Source of the DNA: Sabethes cyaneus
Taxonomy: Eukaryota; Arthropoda; Insecta; Diptera; Culicidae
Direction: 5' to 3'
Assembly: GCF_943734655.1 (NCBI RefSeq)
Contig: NC_071355.1
Location: 24,186,768 to 24,250,767, forward strand
DNA length: 64,000 nt
Below the pieces are notes generated by a model that saw only the letters and a program-made list of their open reading frames with translations, made no database searches and was not told where the DNA came from. The position numbers were made by a program, and so were the translations under genes. Positions within the stretch are counted from its first letter, which is position 1, and every line of letters begins with the position of its first letter. Below, in pieces: positions 1 through 12,100 of this stretch.

Positions 1-50
1 CATTGGTCATGAAAACCACTAGAGTAATAAAACTTAAATTGCTGCTTGGG
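1..50. mobile_element. Right end of a CCCAAGTAAC-family MITE
   Basis: The first 50 bases match the terminal part of the inverted-repeat family seen complete at 9758-10953, 38216-39291 and 54428-54535. They share the segment reading tggtcatgaaaacca, then a taataaaact block, and end in gctgcttggg, a diverged form of the usual gttacttggg end. The left end lies outside the window. Assignment is by similarity to those copies. Confidence 0.7.
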
Positions 51-3000
51 TTATGATAGCGATGTTTCAGTTTATCAGATATGAAGCCACTGCTCATCAT
101 CGAACCAGGATTTTTCAACACTCTATCCATTAATCACTGTCTGAGAGACTAAACCATGTCAACAGAAAAGTTTGCCTTAATTAAGTCACCTGGATTCTGC
201 CGGAATTGTCCATAAACGTTTCCTCCAGTTAATTGTATATCTCTAAATCAAGCGTCCTTGGGCAATTCTGTGTATCAAAATCACTGTGGTAGATTTACTA
301 TCCAGTTGTTCGGTCTAATTTCATCGTTTCCTAGTGCGCTCAATATTATTCCCTCGTGGTCCGTACCTACTGGTGAGGAAGGTAGTACACAAAACATCAC
401 TGCCTTATATTCTTTTCAACAGCCATTATCGTAATCTTAATGGATTATTGCTCCGGCTAACAATAACGGTACCCATAAAGGGTACTGGGTTCGAAATAAT
501 GTACACAATGCTTCTACTCATGGCGGCAGACAGAAATAAGTAGGTTGTAGAGGTAACCACAGTCGATGAACTCGTACTATGCAATGAGGTGTACCTACTC
601 AGTGTGTACTAAATAGCAGCATTGGTTGCGTGGTTTGATCAATGTTGAGGTTAGAACAGCTGGTGGTGGTAAATGGTAACACTATTAGGTCAATGTGAGT
701 TCTAAATCGTTGCATTGGACCGACAGAAAGCCAATAATCTTCAATTATGGACGAAGAGTATGTACTACAGAATTCATAGTCTGTTTATTAAACTACGTCA
801 CAGTCACGTTTTTTGTGCAATTCATTTATTAATAGTCGGTACTATATCATGATTTTCTCTTCAGACCGTTATCATGCATCTAGTATATTCACTTCCTTTG
901 TAAATTTAATAAGATAAATTGCAAAAAACTAAATTTATTCTAGTTACAGCAACATACTGAACAACGTGCAAACCTTCCAGAGCACGAATATTCAAAGCAC
1001 CTCCTTCCGGCGGCCGGCGTCTTAAGTGAAACTCCAATTTAGCCTAGCATCGTCGCTGATGTGATGGCTTGTCCCAATATCCGTATCTAGTTTTTCTTCT
1101 TCCGTGTCACTCTGGGCCCGTTCGGCATGTCTCGAATTAAACATTTCTCGTTGCATTTATCTGATCGAAACTATAAATATTCTGCACACTCGTAAGTATG
1201 AGAAATGGGCTTAACCAAAATTTAAATGGCTGGCGCAATATGAAAGTTCGGCAACAACTATCACACGACGACGAGTGGTACGTGGTATGACGTGGAAAAC
1301 GTGCTTGGAGAGTACTAGCTTCTTCACTTTCGGAGTGGTCCAATGTTCGTACGATATGCACTACACCATTCCGGCGCATAGGGATATTATTGGCGGTACA
1401 GGAAGCAGCCTGTGTCTCAACTCAAGTAAAGACGGTGGACGGTGCCAACCGAAGGGAACACGTACGAGCTGCGGGGAAGTGCGAAAGCCGGGTCAGAAAC
1501 CTAGCGCTCCTTCACGCGAGCTGGATGTTGTTCACACGTCCTCCAATTTCTTCTGTTTGTGTACGTCTGATCCGAAAATTTTTCCCAAGACTTCCCGAAC
1601 CTGTGCGCAAGTTCGGTGGTCGGTCGGTCGGCCGGTGCGGCCCCGGCGGAGGTTAAGTGGTCATAGACACCGCAAAGCGAGAAAAAACTCATCCTACCGC
1701 GAACGTGACACCGGTGCCTGATGATGGCAAAGATGCCGATAAAACTCGGCTCCTCCTCCGGGGTGCACTTCGGGTGGACTGAAAATAGCGCAAAGTGTTT
1801 GCATGATCATTAGAGGCTAAGCAGGAAATTAGAGTGTTTCAGGCTGATGAGTCTGGCCCAAACTGTTCCTTGCAGCTATTAATTAAATCAATCTTTTACG
1901 GTGGAAGCAGAATGTGAGTAACTGTGAACCAGTGTACTAGCGTGTGATCTTTTATTTATTTGAATATTTATTTGCTCGAAATGTTGGTCGTTGACCGTCG
2001 AGACGGTCCCCGTTTCCTCGCTATAAATATGATTTAGAAGAAAAATTTATGAATGAAATGCGTAAGCTGAGTCAGTGAGCAATTTATTATAAGATTTCTG
2101 TCAATTTTAGCATTAGCGCCGTAACGTGGGATTGATTACTAAAATTTTCAACTCGAATGTTGGGTAAAAATAGTTCATTCACTGTCTGCTGCTGAAGTGT
2201 GAACTGTGCAGTTTAATATTTGGCACAGTATCAAGTGATGAGTACGACTCAACTGTGGATTGTCAAACAGCTAATTGTTTTCATTTATACTCTTATACAT
2301 TGCTCTGCATCAGTAAGACAATCTGGGAAGCACCTCTAAAATAAATAAATATGCATCATCGACTATTAACCAAAGGTTTTACCGGAAAGGTGATAAGAGC
2401 TAAACTTAATAGCGATTAGATATCACTACTATTGAAATTCCAAGAAATTCGATGCAGTACATAAATGCAAATTGCTACCTTAATATTTACATACATCCAC
2501 AAATGGACACTATTGCTACTCACACCCACCGTCAGAAAACCAGTGCGGATGAACCGCATAAACTGCAATACCAACAGCGACAGCAGTACTGGACCTGCGA
2601 AATGACTAAAGTATTTCATCGTTTTATTGCTATCAAAATAGACGGAAGGCCGGAAATTGTACATGAAACTCAATTCGCACCGCAAACGGCGCGATAAAAC
2701 GTCTGATAATGGCAGCGCAACAGACTAATCACGGCTTGTTGCGGCTCAGCTCGGTGGATGTGGGGTGCCTTCTGATATTTGAGCGGATTTGCAACGTGAT
2801 TCCGTACGGTACGAACCGACTGAGCGCATACACGCTAAAGTTTAAAAGAATAAATCTAGATCATTAGGTACGTTCTAGCTAAAAGAATCGGAAGCAATCT
2901 CTATTCTGTTTCATGACCTTCACATGATCACAATCAGACACCAGATGCAGTAAAACATGCACGAACGATTCACGCGGTTCACCAATCTATTCCGACGCAT

Positions 3001-3429
3001 TCATGTCATCATGCCGCGCGTTCCGTTCTGTCAGTAGCACTGCATAACTCTTTCATCAAATCAAGTGCCGGTTTGTGATTCATGAACAATCAGACCCCAG
3101 GCCCGATTCGCAAACGATTTAATTATAAAACAGAATCGCTCGCCCGAAGCGACCTACACCTAGTTACCCGTCGGCACGCGTGGAGACCCGTGACATCCTG
3201 GGCCACCCCGGGTTGACACGTCTCTCGGTCCGGCATCCGGCCGCACAATACGAACCCGCGCTGACAATACCTAGTTCTTGTTTGATGGTTGCACGCATGC
3301 TGTGAACTCACCAGCACCGGACCGGAATCAACGCCTAAGCTTCGACGAGTAGCTGGACTGGAATTGACTCGTCCATGTCTCTTTCATCGGTGACAAGCGA
3401 ATCCGACTAATAGAAGAGTGTCGGTCGAT

Positions 3430-3430
<1 letters not shown>
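51..3430. other. No gene recognised; apparently single-copy, with a GC-richer stretch
   Basis: No recognisable coding exon, RNA gene or mobile element was found. Bases about 990-1760 are clearly richer in G+C and CG dinucleotides than the surroundings. This stretch has overlapping open frames on both strands (for example 1275-1721 plus), whose translations resemble no family I know. TATA-like ctataaata strings occur near 1169 and 2022. The GC-rich block could be a promoter or 5' exon region of a gene extending outside the window, but nothing here shows it. Confidence 0.4.
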
Positions 3431-3468
<38 letters not shown>

Positions 3469-3546
3469 TAGACATTCATACGTCATAATTGAACGCAGTT
3501 GGCGCATAATGAGCTAACCTGCGTGTCTGCCTGCCTGCCTGCCTGC
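3431..3546. repeat. Paired tetranucleotide microsatellites (GACA)n and (GCCT)n
   Basis: A run of GACA units at about 3432-3472 and a run of GCCT units at about 3522-3546 lie some 50 bases apart. They are read directly from the sequence. Confidence 0.9.
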
Positions 3547-4863
3547 CAGAAGCAGTAGTCGGTGACCGACCGGTCGACAAAGGGGAACTTAATTAACATG
3601 GATCAATAATTAAGCTTTTCTGCCGACGGCAGCGAGTCCCCTTTCGACGAGTTGATTGGCGAGAAAATTGGAACGGATTTCATCTGATTTGATCGTTTGA
3701 TATGTACCTATACCTACGATGCACAGTGATAGGGTGCTGAACGTTGTGGTATGAATGAATAGTGACCGATATCGTTGGGGATCCTGCAAATTGCTAGAAT
3801 TTTTTTAAAACTGCTGAAAAGTTTGAAATTGTTCAGCAGAATCTGAATATCGTCGTGCGGGGTTTCTTTTGACACTTCTGGTAGTTGATTTTTCTAATAG
3901 TTTGAGATGCAATAATTTTCAATCTGGTCAGTTGCCCGAAATGGATCCAATGGGTTTTACACTTTGTTCTCCTCGTCCAGAGACATTCTATTCAAATACT
4001 TGCAGTTTACTATGTTTAACGAGTGAAAATCAGAATCTTAAAAACGATAAATTCCAAAGTCAAGCAGGTTCTTGACAATTAGGCTAGGATCATTGATAAT
4101 TTTGCCAATCTTCATTACGGGAGCGTTAACAAATAATAATCCCTTACTCTTGCAAGAGATTCGAAATACTAACAGGCAATTCAAGATTGCAGCTGCGGCT
4201 GAAATATGCTTGACCAGTTAATTAGCATTACGTTTGTTCATGGATGCACATGGTTTTCTGATATAGAACTAGGGTTTTTTCTAATTTCCGTCGTAGTAAG
4301 TAAAGTTATTCTAATTTTCATCATTTGTTGGATGGATTTAATGAATACTCCAAAAGTTCTTGTGCTAATTTGACAAACACACACACTTATCTTCCGATCC
4401 GTGAACTTTGAAATCACTGAAAAGCGATTATCAAAGCATATTATTGAAATTACGCAACTGACTTTATTTCTTAAATTCGTCGTACCGTTTTAGAATCCGT
4501 CCGTCAAAATATTTCATCGTCCGAACTAAAAATAATGATAATGTTTACGAAGCTATCGCACATGTATTTGTGTAGGACGGCATGACAAATGTTATTTTGC
4601 AAAATTTCTGCACGTCAGGTATCAGGTTTTCCTAGCTGCTGAATCACGACAATGCCTTGCCTGAGTTATTTTCATTTATGAATGACGGAAATAAAAACGA
4701 TTAGTCGATATTTCCTTCTTCGTCGCACGAAAAAACGTAGGAAATTTGCCTGGTAGGACTTCTTTAATGATAAAAAGCATTTTAATAGATATTTTAATAG
4801 CTCACTTTGATTGATCGCGTATGATAGACAACAAAATAAAATATTAGGGAATAACTAATTTTG
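3547..4863. other. No gene recognised
   Basis: AT-rich sequence without a convincing reading frame, repeat structure or RNA gene. Short open frames here, such as 3869-4075, show no family motif. Confidence 0.4.
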
Positions 4864-5660
4864 CATTGCACTATGGGCCAGAAATTAAAATTTCGGGACA
4901 AAAATATTTGCGGTTAAACAGCATGTCTCAGCTCAATGTAGCCTTCGGCACCTTTTTGAATAAAAAATTGATGCATATTTTGAAGGGGTCGTCCAATATT
5001 TAAGCGTTACTTAAACAACAATTTAAGTAATAACTTTTTGAGTAAACTTTTTTTTACCTTTTTGGTTTCAAAATATTAAAGATAAACAAATTTAAAGTAA
5101 TTTTTGTGAAAAAATCAAACTTCTACCTTTTACCCATTTTCAGCATAGACCTTTGTTTATAAACGACCCCTCAAATCACATTTCTTCTTGTAACATGTTT
5201 ATTTCAACGGACAGCTCAATGTGATGTTCTAGAAAATATTTTGCACATAAAAGAGGAATATTTTTGCCGAAGACTGTTTAGCTTTATATGCATTAGTTAA
5301 TAAAATATAACTGATTTTAGGTTAAAAACCGTCTGATGGAAAATCCGAATATCTTAGCCATCTGCAAGTATCTGCAATTAGTTTGCATACCAATTTGTAG
5401 GGAATTATTAAAGCTATCTGCCCAAATGTGTATTTCAGAGAATACCTGGGAATACCATGACTGGGAATGCGGCTCCGATTTTTTTTTCATAAATTTTATC
5501 TATACCTATAAAGAAGGATTTCTGTCTGTCTGTCTGTCTGTCCGTATGTTCCTTATAGAATCGAAAACTACTGAACCAATCGGCATGAAAAAATGCATGT
5601 AGAGGTTTTTTGGGCCCGGGAAAGGTTTTAGTGATGGTTAGAAACCCCTCCCCCCACTAA

Positions 5661-6762
5661 GGGGGCATCCATAAAGTACGTCACGCTTATAGGGGAGAGG
5701 GGGGGTTGACCTAATCGTGACGATTTGTGACGTAGGGGGGAGGGGGGGTATGAAGTTATGTGACGTCACATGAAAAAAAAATCAAATGGAAAATTTATTC
5801 GGGAAATTATAATTTAGCCTTCATTTTAAGATACAACTATTGAAAGCTTCTATAAAATTAACGTACTGATAGATTTTAAAACAAATAGTTAAATTTTTTG
5901 AATGAACACTTTTTTGAACATATATGTGTGAACAGGACTCATTTATTCTATGTAGTATGAACTCTCCATTAAGGCTTTACAGAATATGCAGTACACCGCT
6001 AAAGAGCTGCTTGAGTACCGCCCTGCCTAAAAGATTTTTGCAACCGCAAATAGCAGTCGCGCAAACTCCTGAAGGGTTACGGGATGCTACCAGAGACCCA
6101 CGGCAATGTTTTCCCTTGATATTCGTGCTGAACTCAATCGATGAACATAAACTCATACCGAAGTTCCACGGCTGCTTTTAAAGTTTTTCGGTATAATTTA
6201 TACTGCCCCTCACTCAAAAGCTCTCTGAAAGATAGGGTTTAAGCCACTTGCGGATTAAATTTCGCATCTAAGGTAGTGTTGAATGATTACACGATTGAAG
6301 AAATACACAAAATGACAAAGTCCCTCAGAAAAGTTCTTCCAAGGCGTGTTGCTGCAAGACGTCAGCTGGAAGTCCTGATTCTTTCAACTAGATCAGACGA
6401 ATTTGAGTGGATGAATGTAAAGGGCGTAGATATGCGCTAAACATTAATCGACGGCACTTCAGCGACTTCTGAAGCATATCCGATTGCAGCAATTGAAGAT
6501 CATCTTCAAAATCCGCGAATCGATGACTTATAAGCTCGAAAATTTTCCTTTTTTTTTATTTGCTGAAATTCATTTGATAGCTTTAAATAAAAAGGTTGGA
6601 ATGAATATTTAATTTTTGTTGTTGTGAAGGGGTGGGGGGGGATTGCCGTGACGTGACGTACTTTATCAGGGGGGGTCACGAATGTGTGACGAAATGTGAC
6701 AAAGGGGGGAGGGGGGGTTGATTTTGGTCAAAATTTGCGTGACGTACTAAATGGATGTCGCC
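5661..6762. mobile_element. PIF/Harbinger-like MITE nested in the Helitron
   Basis: The left end GGGGGCATCCATAAAGTACG and the right end (reverse complement GGCGACATCCATTTAGTACG) form terminal inverted repeats rich in CGTCAC. The 3-base direct repeat taa (5658-5660, 6763-6765) flanks the element. The uninterrupted array at 59700 reads cactaagagggg across the site, which supports the insertion. A 3-bp TWA duplication and G-rich ends are the pattern of PIF/Harbinger elements. Interior frames, such as 5924-6181, show no transposase motif I could identify. Confidence 0.75.
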
Positions 6763-9757
6763 TAAGAGGGGGGGCTCCCATACAATTGAAACACAAATTT
6801 CTGCATAACTCGACAACTAATCAAGCAAATAGAACAAAATTTGGCATGTGGGTGTTTTCGGTGACAAGAATTTATTCTATGGTAAATTGAGACCCCTCCC
6901 CTCTTTATAAGGGGAATTATAACTCCTCTCCTCTTTAAAAGGGGGGGCTTCCATACAAATTTCCTCATAACTCGAGAAGTAATTAAGCAAATGGAACCAA
7001 ATTTGGCATGTGGGTGTTTTTGGAGAAATTTTTTTTTCTATGATGAATTGGGACCCCTCTCCGTTTTAGGAGGGGGGGTCCTATACACATGAAATACAAA
7101 TTTCCTCATAACTGAAGAACTAATCAAGCAAATGGAACAAAATTTGGCATGTGAAAGTTTTCGAGGGCAAGAATATTTTCTATGGTAAATGAGGACCCCT
7201 CCCCACTTTAAGAGGGGGGGGTTCCTATACAAACGAAATACAAATTTCCTCATAACTCGAGAACTAATCAAGCAAATGGAACAAAACTTGGCACGTGGGT
7301 GTTTTTGGAGACAAAATTTTTTTCTATGATGAATTGGGACCCCTCCCCAGTTTAGGAAGGGGGCTCCTATTCAAATGAAATGCAAATTTCCTCATAACTC
7401 GAGAATTAATCAAGCAAATGGAACCAAATTTGGTATGTGAAAGTTTTCTAGGGCATGAATATTTTCTATGCTGAATTAGAACCCCTCCCCACTTTAAGAG
7501 GGGGGGCTCCTATACAAACGAAATACAAATTTCCTCATAACTCGAGAACTAATCAAGCAAATGGAACCAAATTTGACACGTGGGTGTTTTTGGAGACAAA
7601 AATTTTTCTATGATGAACTGGGACCCCTCCTCACTTTAGGAGGGGGGGCTCCTATACAAATGAAATACAAATTTCCTCATAGCTCGAGAGCTAATCAAGC
7701 AAATGAAACCAAGTTTTCGAGGGCAAGAATATTTTCTATGGTGAATTAGGACCCCTCCCAACTTTAAGAGGGGGGCTCCTATACAAACGAAATACAAATT
7801 TCCTCATAACTCGAGAACTAATCAAGAAAATGGAACCAAATTTGGCATGTGGAGGTTTCTGGAGGCAAAAATATTTTCTATGATGAACTGGGAACCCTCC
7901 TCACTTTAGGAGGGGGGGCTCCTATACAAATGAAATACAAATTTCCTCATAGCTCGAGAGCTAATCAAGCAAATGAAACCAAGTTTTCGAGGGCAAGAAT
8001 ATTTTCTATGGTGAATTAGGACCCCTCCCAACTTTAAGAGGGGGGGCTCCTATACAAACGAAATACAAATTTCCTCATAACTCGAGAACTAATCAAGCAA
8101 ATGGAACCAAATTTGACACGTGGGTGTTTTTGGAGACAAAAATTTTTCTATGATGAACTGGGACCCCTCCTCACTTTAGGAGGGGGGGCTCCTATACAAA
8201 TGAAATACGTTTCCTCATAGCTCGAGAGCTAATCAAGCAAATGAAACCAAGTTTTCGAGGGCAAGAATATTTTCTATGGTGAATTAGGACCCCTCCCAAC
8301 TTTAAGAGGGGGGCTCCTATACAAACGAAATACAAATTTCCTCATAACTCGAGAACTAATCAAGCAAATGGAACAAAATTTGGCACGTGGGTGTTTTTGG
8401 AGACAAAATTTTTTTCTATGATGAATTGGGACCCCTCCCCAGTTTAGGAAGGGGGCTCCTATTCAAATGAAATGCAAATTTCCTCATAACTCGAGAATTA
8501 ATCAAGCAAATGGAACCAAATTTGGTATGTGAAAGTTTTCTAGGGCATGAATATTTTCTATGCTGAATTAGAACCCCTCCCCACTTTAAGAGGGGGGGCT
8601 CCTATACAAACGAAATACAAATTTCCTCATAACTCGAGAACTAATCAAGCAAATGGAACCAAATTTGACACGTGGGTGTTTTTGGAGACAAAAATTTTTC
8701 TATGATGAACTGGGACCCCTCCTCACTTTAGGAGGGGGGGCTCCTATACAAATGAAATACAAATTTCCTCATAGCTCGAGAGCTAATCAAGCAAATGAAA
8801 CCAAGTTTTCGAGGGCAAGAATATTTTCTATGATGAATTAGGACCCCTCCCAACTTTAAGAGGGGGGGCTCCTATACAAACGAAATACAAATTTCCTCAT
8901 AACTCGAGAACTAATCAAGAAAATGGAACCAAATTTGGCATGTGGAGGTTTCTGGAGGCAAAAATATTTTCTATGATGAATTAGGACCCCTCCCAACTTT
9001 AATAGGGGGTGCTTCTACACAAATGAAATACAAATTTCCTCATAATTCGAGAACTAATCAAGCAAATGGAACCATATTTGGCATGTGGGTGTTTTTGGAG
9101 GCAACCATTTTTTCTATGATGAATTAGAACCCCTTACCTTTTTAAGAGGGGGCGCTCTCATACAAACGAAATACAAATTTCCTCATAACTCTAGAACTAA
9201 TCAAGCAAATGGAACCAAATTTATCATGTGGGTGTTTTTGTAGGCAAGAATATTTTCTATGGATTTCCCCACTTTAAGAGGGGGGGGGGGGGGGGGGCTC
9301 CTATACAAATGAAAAACAAATTTCCTCATAACTCGAGAACTAATCAAGCAAATGGAACCAAATTTGACATATAAGTGGTTGTGGACGCAAGATTTTTTTC
9401 TATGGTGAATTGAGACCCCTCTCTTCTTTAGAAAGCGAGTTATGGCCCATCTCCCCTTTAAGAGGGTGGGCTTCCATACAAATGAAATAAAAATTTCCTC
9501 ATAACTCGAGAACTAATCAAGCAAATGGAACCAAATTTGGCATGTGGGAGTTTTAGATGGCAGAAATTTTTTCTATGGTGAATTACGACCCCTTCCCCTT
9601 TTAAGAGGGGAGCTCCCATACAAATGAAATTCAAATTTCCTTATAACTTGAGAACTAATCAAGCAAATGGAACCAAATTTGGCATGTGGGAGATTTTGGA
9701 GTCTTGAATTTATTTTACGATAGTTAGAGACCTCTCACACCTGTGGTAGGGGGATAT
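6763..9757. repeat. Tandem array of about 143-bp units with higher-order duplication
   Basis: About 20 head-to-tail units share a core with ctcgagaactaatcaagc followed by aaatggaaccaaatttggc. Each also has a C-rich/G-rich pair (ccctcccc, short spacer, aggggggg) able to form a hairpin. Spacing between successive C-rich blocks is about 141-146 bases, with some shorter units near 126 that lack the segment around aaatttggca. Blocks repeat on a larger scale: the unit starting at 7561 recurs at 8101 and 8653, and the block around 7321-7620 recurs 1092 bases downstream. Open frames across the units are by-products of the repetition. An 18-base G run lies at 9280-9297. Confidence 0.9.
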
Positions 9758-10953
9758 CCCAAGTAACAATTCAAAGCTACTTGGTTTTACTTGAATTTTA
9801 TAAAGGTTTTTTTGCGGTATGAATCATTACCACTGGATTTATGGTGGTATTGCGCAATACCAAGAGGATACGAGTCCAAACACACTTATAGCTAGCTAGA
9901 AAACCATAATAAAACTGTTAATAAAGCGAATTTATTGTGGTTGCTTATATTACCACGTTAAAACTTGTTGGCTGCACCACGTCTGCTATAAACTTACCAT
10001 AAGTGTGGCGTAGCAACACAAAATGGCGCACCAATCAAAATTGATCTTATCACGGTTACTTGTCAAACCGCAATAAATCTGTTAGTTTTATAGAGCTATT
10101 AAAATGGTACCACTCTAACCAAACAGTTTTTTTGCTGCTATTATGAAGAATACCAAAGTTCAACACCAAAATCATTTTTTTATGCGAAGCCATATTGCCA
10201 TATTCTAGTATTTTGTTTTAGCTCGCAAACAACAATTCATCAAAGCAAAGTATTTTGCAGAAAGAAGGTCATTATCAATCGGTTTTCCTGTCAGAGGAAG
10301 CAACTAAAATGATTTTGCTAGAAATTGAGATTGACTAACTGAATATTTTCAATTTGTTAAAACAACAAGTTTTCGAAAATTGCAAAATTTCAGTGGCGCG
10401 CTGATTTTATCGACCTATCATATCAAAATGCACGATGAAATTAAATGCGCACATAGTGCAAACCAACGAAATTGCTTAAAATTAATAAATATTCTATGGG
10501 ATATTTTATTCTGGTAGCTATAAACCAAATCGTTCAGAATGATCTGTCAGTAAAACTAAAACTTTTCTGCTCACGGATATATTTTCAAGTTGACAAAGCT
10601 ACCGAACTTATCTGGCGTTTGCAAGTAAAGCGAAAAGCAAAAAGCGAAAAGCATAAAGCGAAAAGCAAAAAGCGAAAAGCTTTTTTAAATTATGGCGATG
10701 GCTGTCAAGTAGCGAAAGCTTAATCGGTTTTATTGCTGCTTTTAGCAGAGCGTGATACGACTACTTGAGTTTATAGCCTGATTCTTATAGCGGTTATGAA
10801 AACATTCTGAGGCGTGGGCCACTTGGTCAGAAAGCAGTTTTATAGCGGTCATCAGAAAGTTCTGGTGGAGCTCATAGTTTTATTAGCGGTTTTATGAAAT
10901 TGGTCATGAAAACCGCTATACAAACGTAATAAAACTTGGAATTGTTACTTGGG
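9758..10953. mobile_element. CCCAAGTAAC-family element nested in the Helitron
   Basis: The ends are inverted repeats, cccaagtaacaattc and gaattgttacttggg. The related Helitron copy near 60998 reads gggggatatggactc without interruption. Here the site is broken after gatat and resumes with tatggactc, giving a short AT-type duplication of 2-3 bases. The 1196-bp interior has no recognisable coding. A purine-rich short tandem block (aaagcgaaaagc units) lies at about 10626-10682. Confidence 0.85.
10620..10682 (+). repeat. Short tandem repeat of aaagcgaaaagc type
   Basis: Five or six imperfect 7-mers (aaagcga, aaagcaa, aaagcat) follow one another. The frame that reads through them (10472-10723) is lysine-rich only because of this repeat and is not taken as a gene. 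Confidence 0.8.
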
Positions 10954-12100
10954 TATGGACTCTCATACAAATAAAACAAAAATTTTTGCGAAACTCAAAA
11001 ACTAATCGAACTCGAGAAATTCGAGACTCTTCCATAAAACATTAGTCAATACAAGACCACAAAAACTATCTATAGTAACACTAGATCATTCAGGACGAGA
11101 CGGTCGCGAGTGTTGCCGGTGACCCGCCGTCGGAAGCGCCGCCCACTGGGGGGCTTGCAAAACTCGAGATTGTGACAAAGATCATCCGAGATTCATTATT
11201 TATGTACAACACAGGTTAATTTGTGGCAATACGAAGTTTGTCGGGTCAGCTAGTAACTTAATAAATATGCGTCCTAGCGTCAAACAGTCTTCACAGAAAA
11301 TATATGTATTTCAACATACTAAATAACTTTGTATAACATTTGTAAGCAATAAAATAATCGTGTGCAAAGTTATTGAGTGTAATTGATTTTTAAATGCTCT
11401 TTTTTAACACATCATTATATTTCGTAACCGGTAAGAGATAGATAGTTACTTTATTCAGCAAAGTTGCTTATTTGAGTGTTTTCAGCAACTTTTGGAGAAA
11501 AAACTTTTTTTTTTAATTATTTAAGAAAACAAAAGTTTGTATCACCCTAATAGGTGAATTCATGGTCACCCTAATAGTGCACGAAGATGCGCTATATTTT
11601 ATTATTTTACTTCTCCGAAGACACATTTTTCATCAAACGGTTTTTAGCCTAAAAACAGTTATATCTTATTAACTAATGCAGAAAAAGCGAAACCGTCTCC
11701 AGCAAAAATATTCCTCTTTAATGTGCAAAATGTTGTCTAGAACATCACATTGAGCTGCCTGTTGAAATAAACATGTTACAAGAAGAAATGTGAAATTGGT
11801 TTCTCTTTGATATTCTGAAACCAAAAAGGTGAAAAAAAATTTACTCAAAAAGTTATTACTTAAATTGTTGTTAAAGTAACACGTAAATATTGGAAAACCC
11901 CTTCAAAAGATGCATCATTTTTTCACTCAAAAAGTTGCCGAAGACTACATTGAGCACGCCGTTTAACCGCAAACATATTTGTCCCGAAATTTCAATTTCT
12001 GACCCATAGTGCATTGTGGGTCATAAAATGCTGATATTTTTAATAATTTGTGTTGGATAGGACGGGAATAGGTAATTACTATGAAGGTAATTACTATGAA

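Larger units (their letters stand above)
5499..11253 (+). mobile_element. Non-autonomous Helitron carrying a tandem array
   Basis: The element begins TCTATACCTATAAAG, followed by a (CTGT)n stretch, and ends GTCGGGTCAGCTAG. The 3' end is the CTRR signature, and an imperfect hairpin (acgaagtttgt) lies about a dozen bases before it. Host bases are A at 5498 and T at 11254, the A^T target preference of Helitrons. The uninterrupted relative near 19425-19440 (reverse strand) reads across this point as ...attA/TAACTTAATAAA..., which confirms both borders. No Rep or helicase coding is seen. The interior holds a Harbinger-like MITE, about 20 tandem units and a CCCAAGTAAC element. A second, less complete member lies at about 59565-61096. 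Confidence 0.85.
4869..12011. mobile_element. CACTATG-ended foldback element (Transib-like), split by a Helitron
   Basis: The left half (4869-5498) starts cactatgggccagaaatt and the right half (11254-12011) ends in its inverse. Both halves match the full copy at 18567-20074 over their length. The outer ends are flanked by the same 5 bases, cattg (4864-4868 and 12012-12016), as expected for one insertion later divided by 5755 bases of foreign DNA. Termini beginning CACTATG with a 5-bp duplication fit the Transib superfamily, which uses CACWRTG-type ends; that superfamily call is inference. No transposase frame is visible, so the element is non-autonomous. Confidence 0.8.

Noticed and set aside
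1275..1721. 148-codon open frame, plus strand
   Set aside because: Lies in a GC-rich block with overlapping frames in other phases and on the other strand, and the translation shows no domain or family likeness.
2020..2080. TATA-like ctataaata followed by a TCAGT initiator-like string
   Set aside because: Spacing is about 50 bases instead of about 30, and no coding exon follows; too weak to call a promoter.
7561..7749. Repeated identical small proteins starting MEPNLTRGCFW (also at 8653)
   Set aside because: They arise from duplicated tandem units of the Helitron array, not from conserved genes.
6763..9757. CRISPR-like array
   Set aside because: Units are adjacent repeats of about 143 bp with no unique spacers; this is satellite-type structure in eukaryotic DNA.
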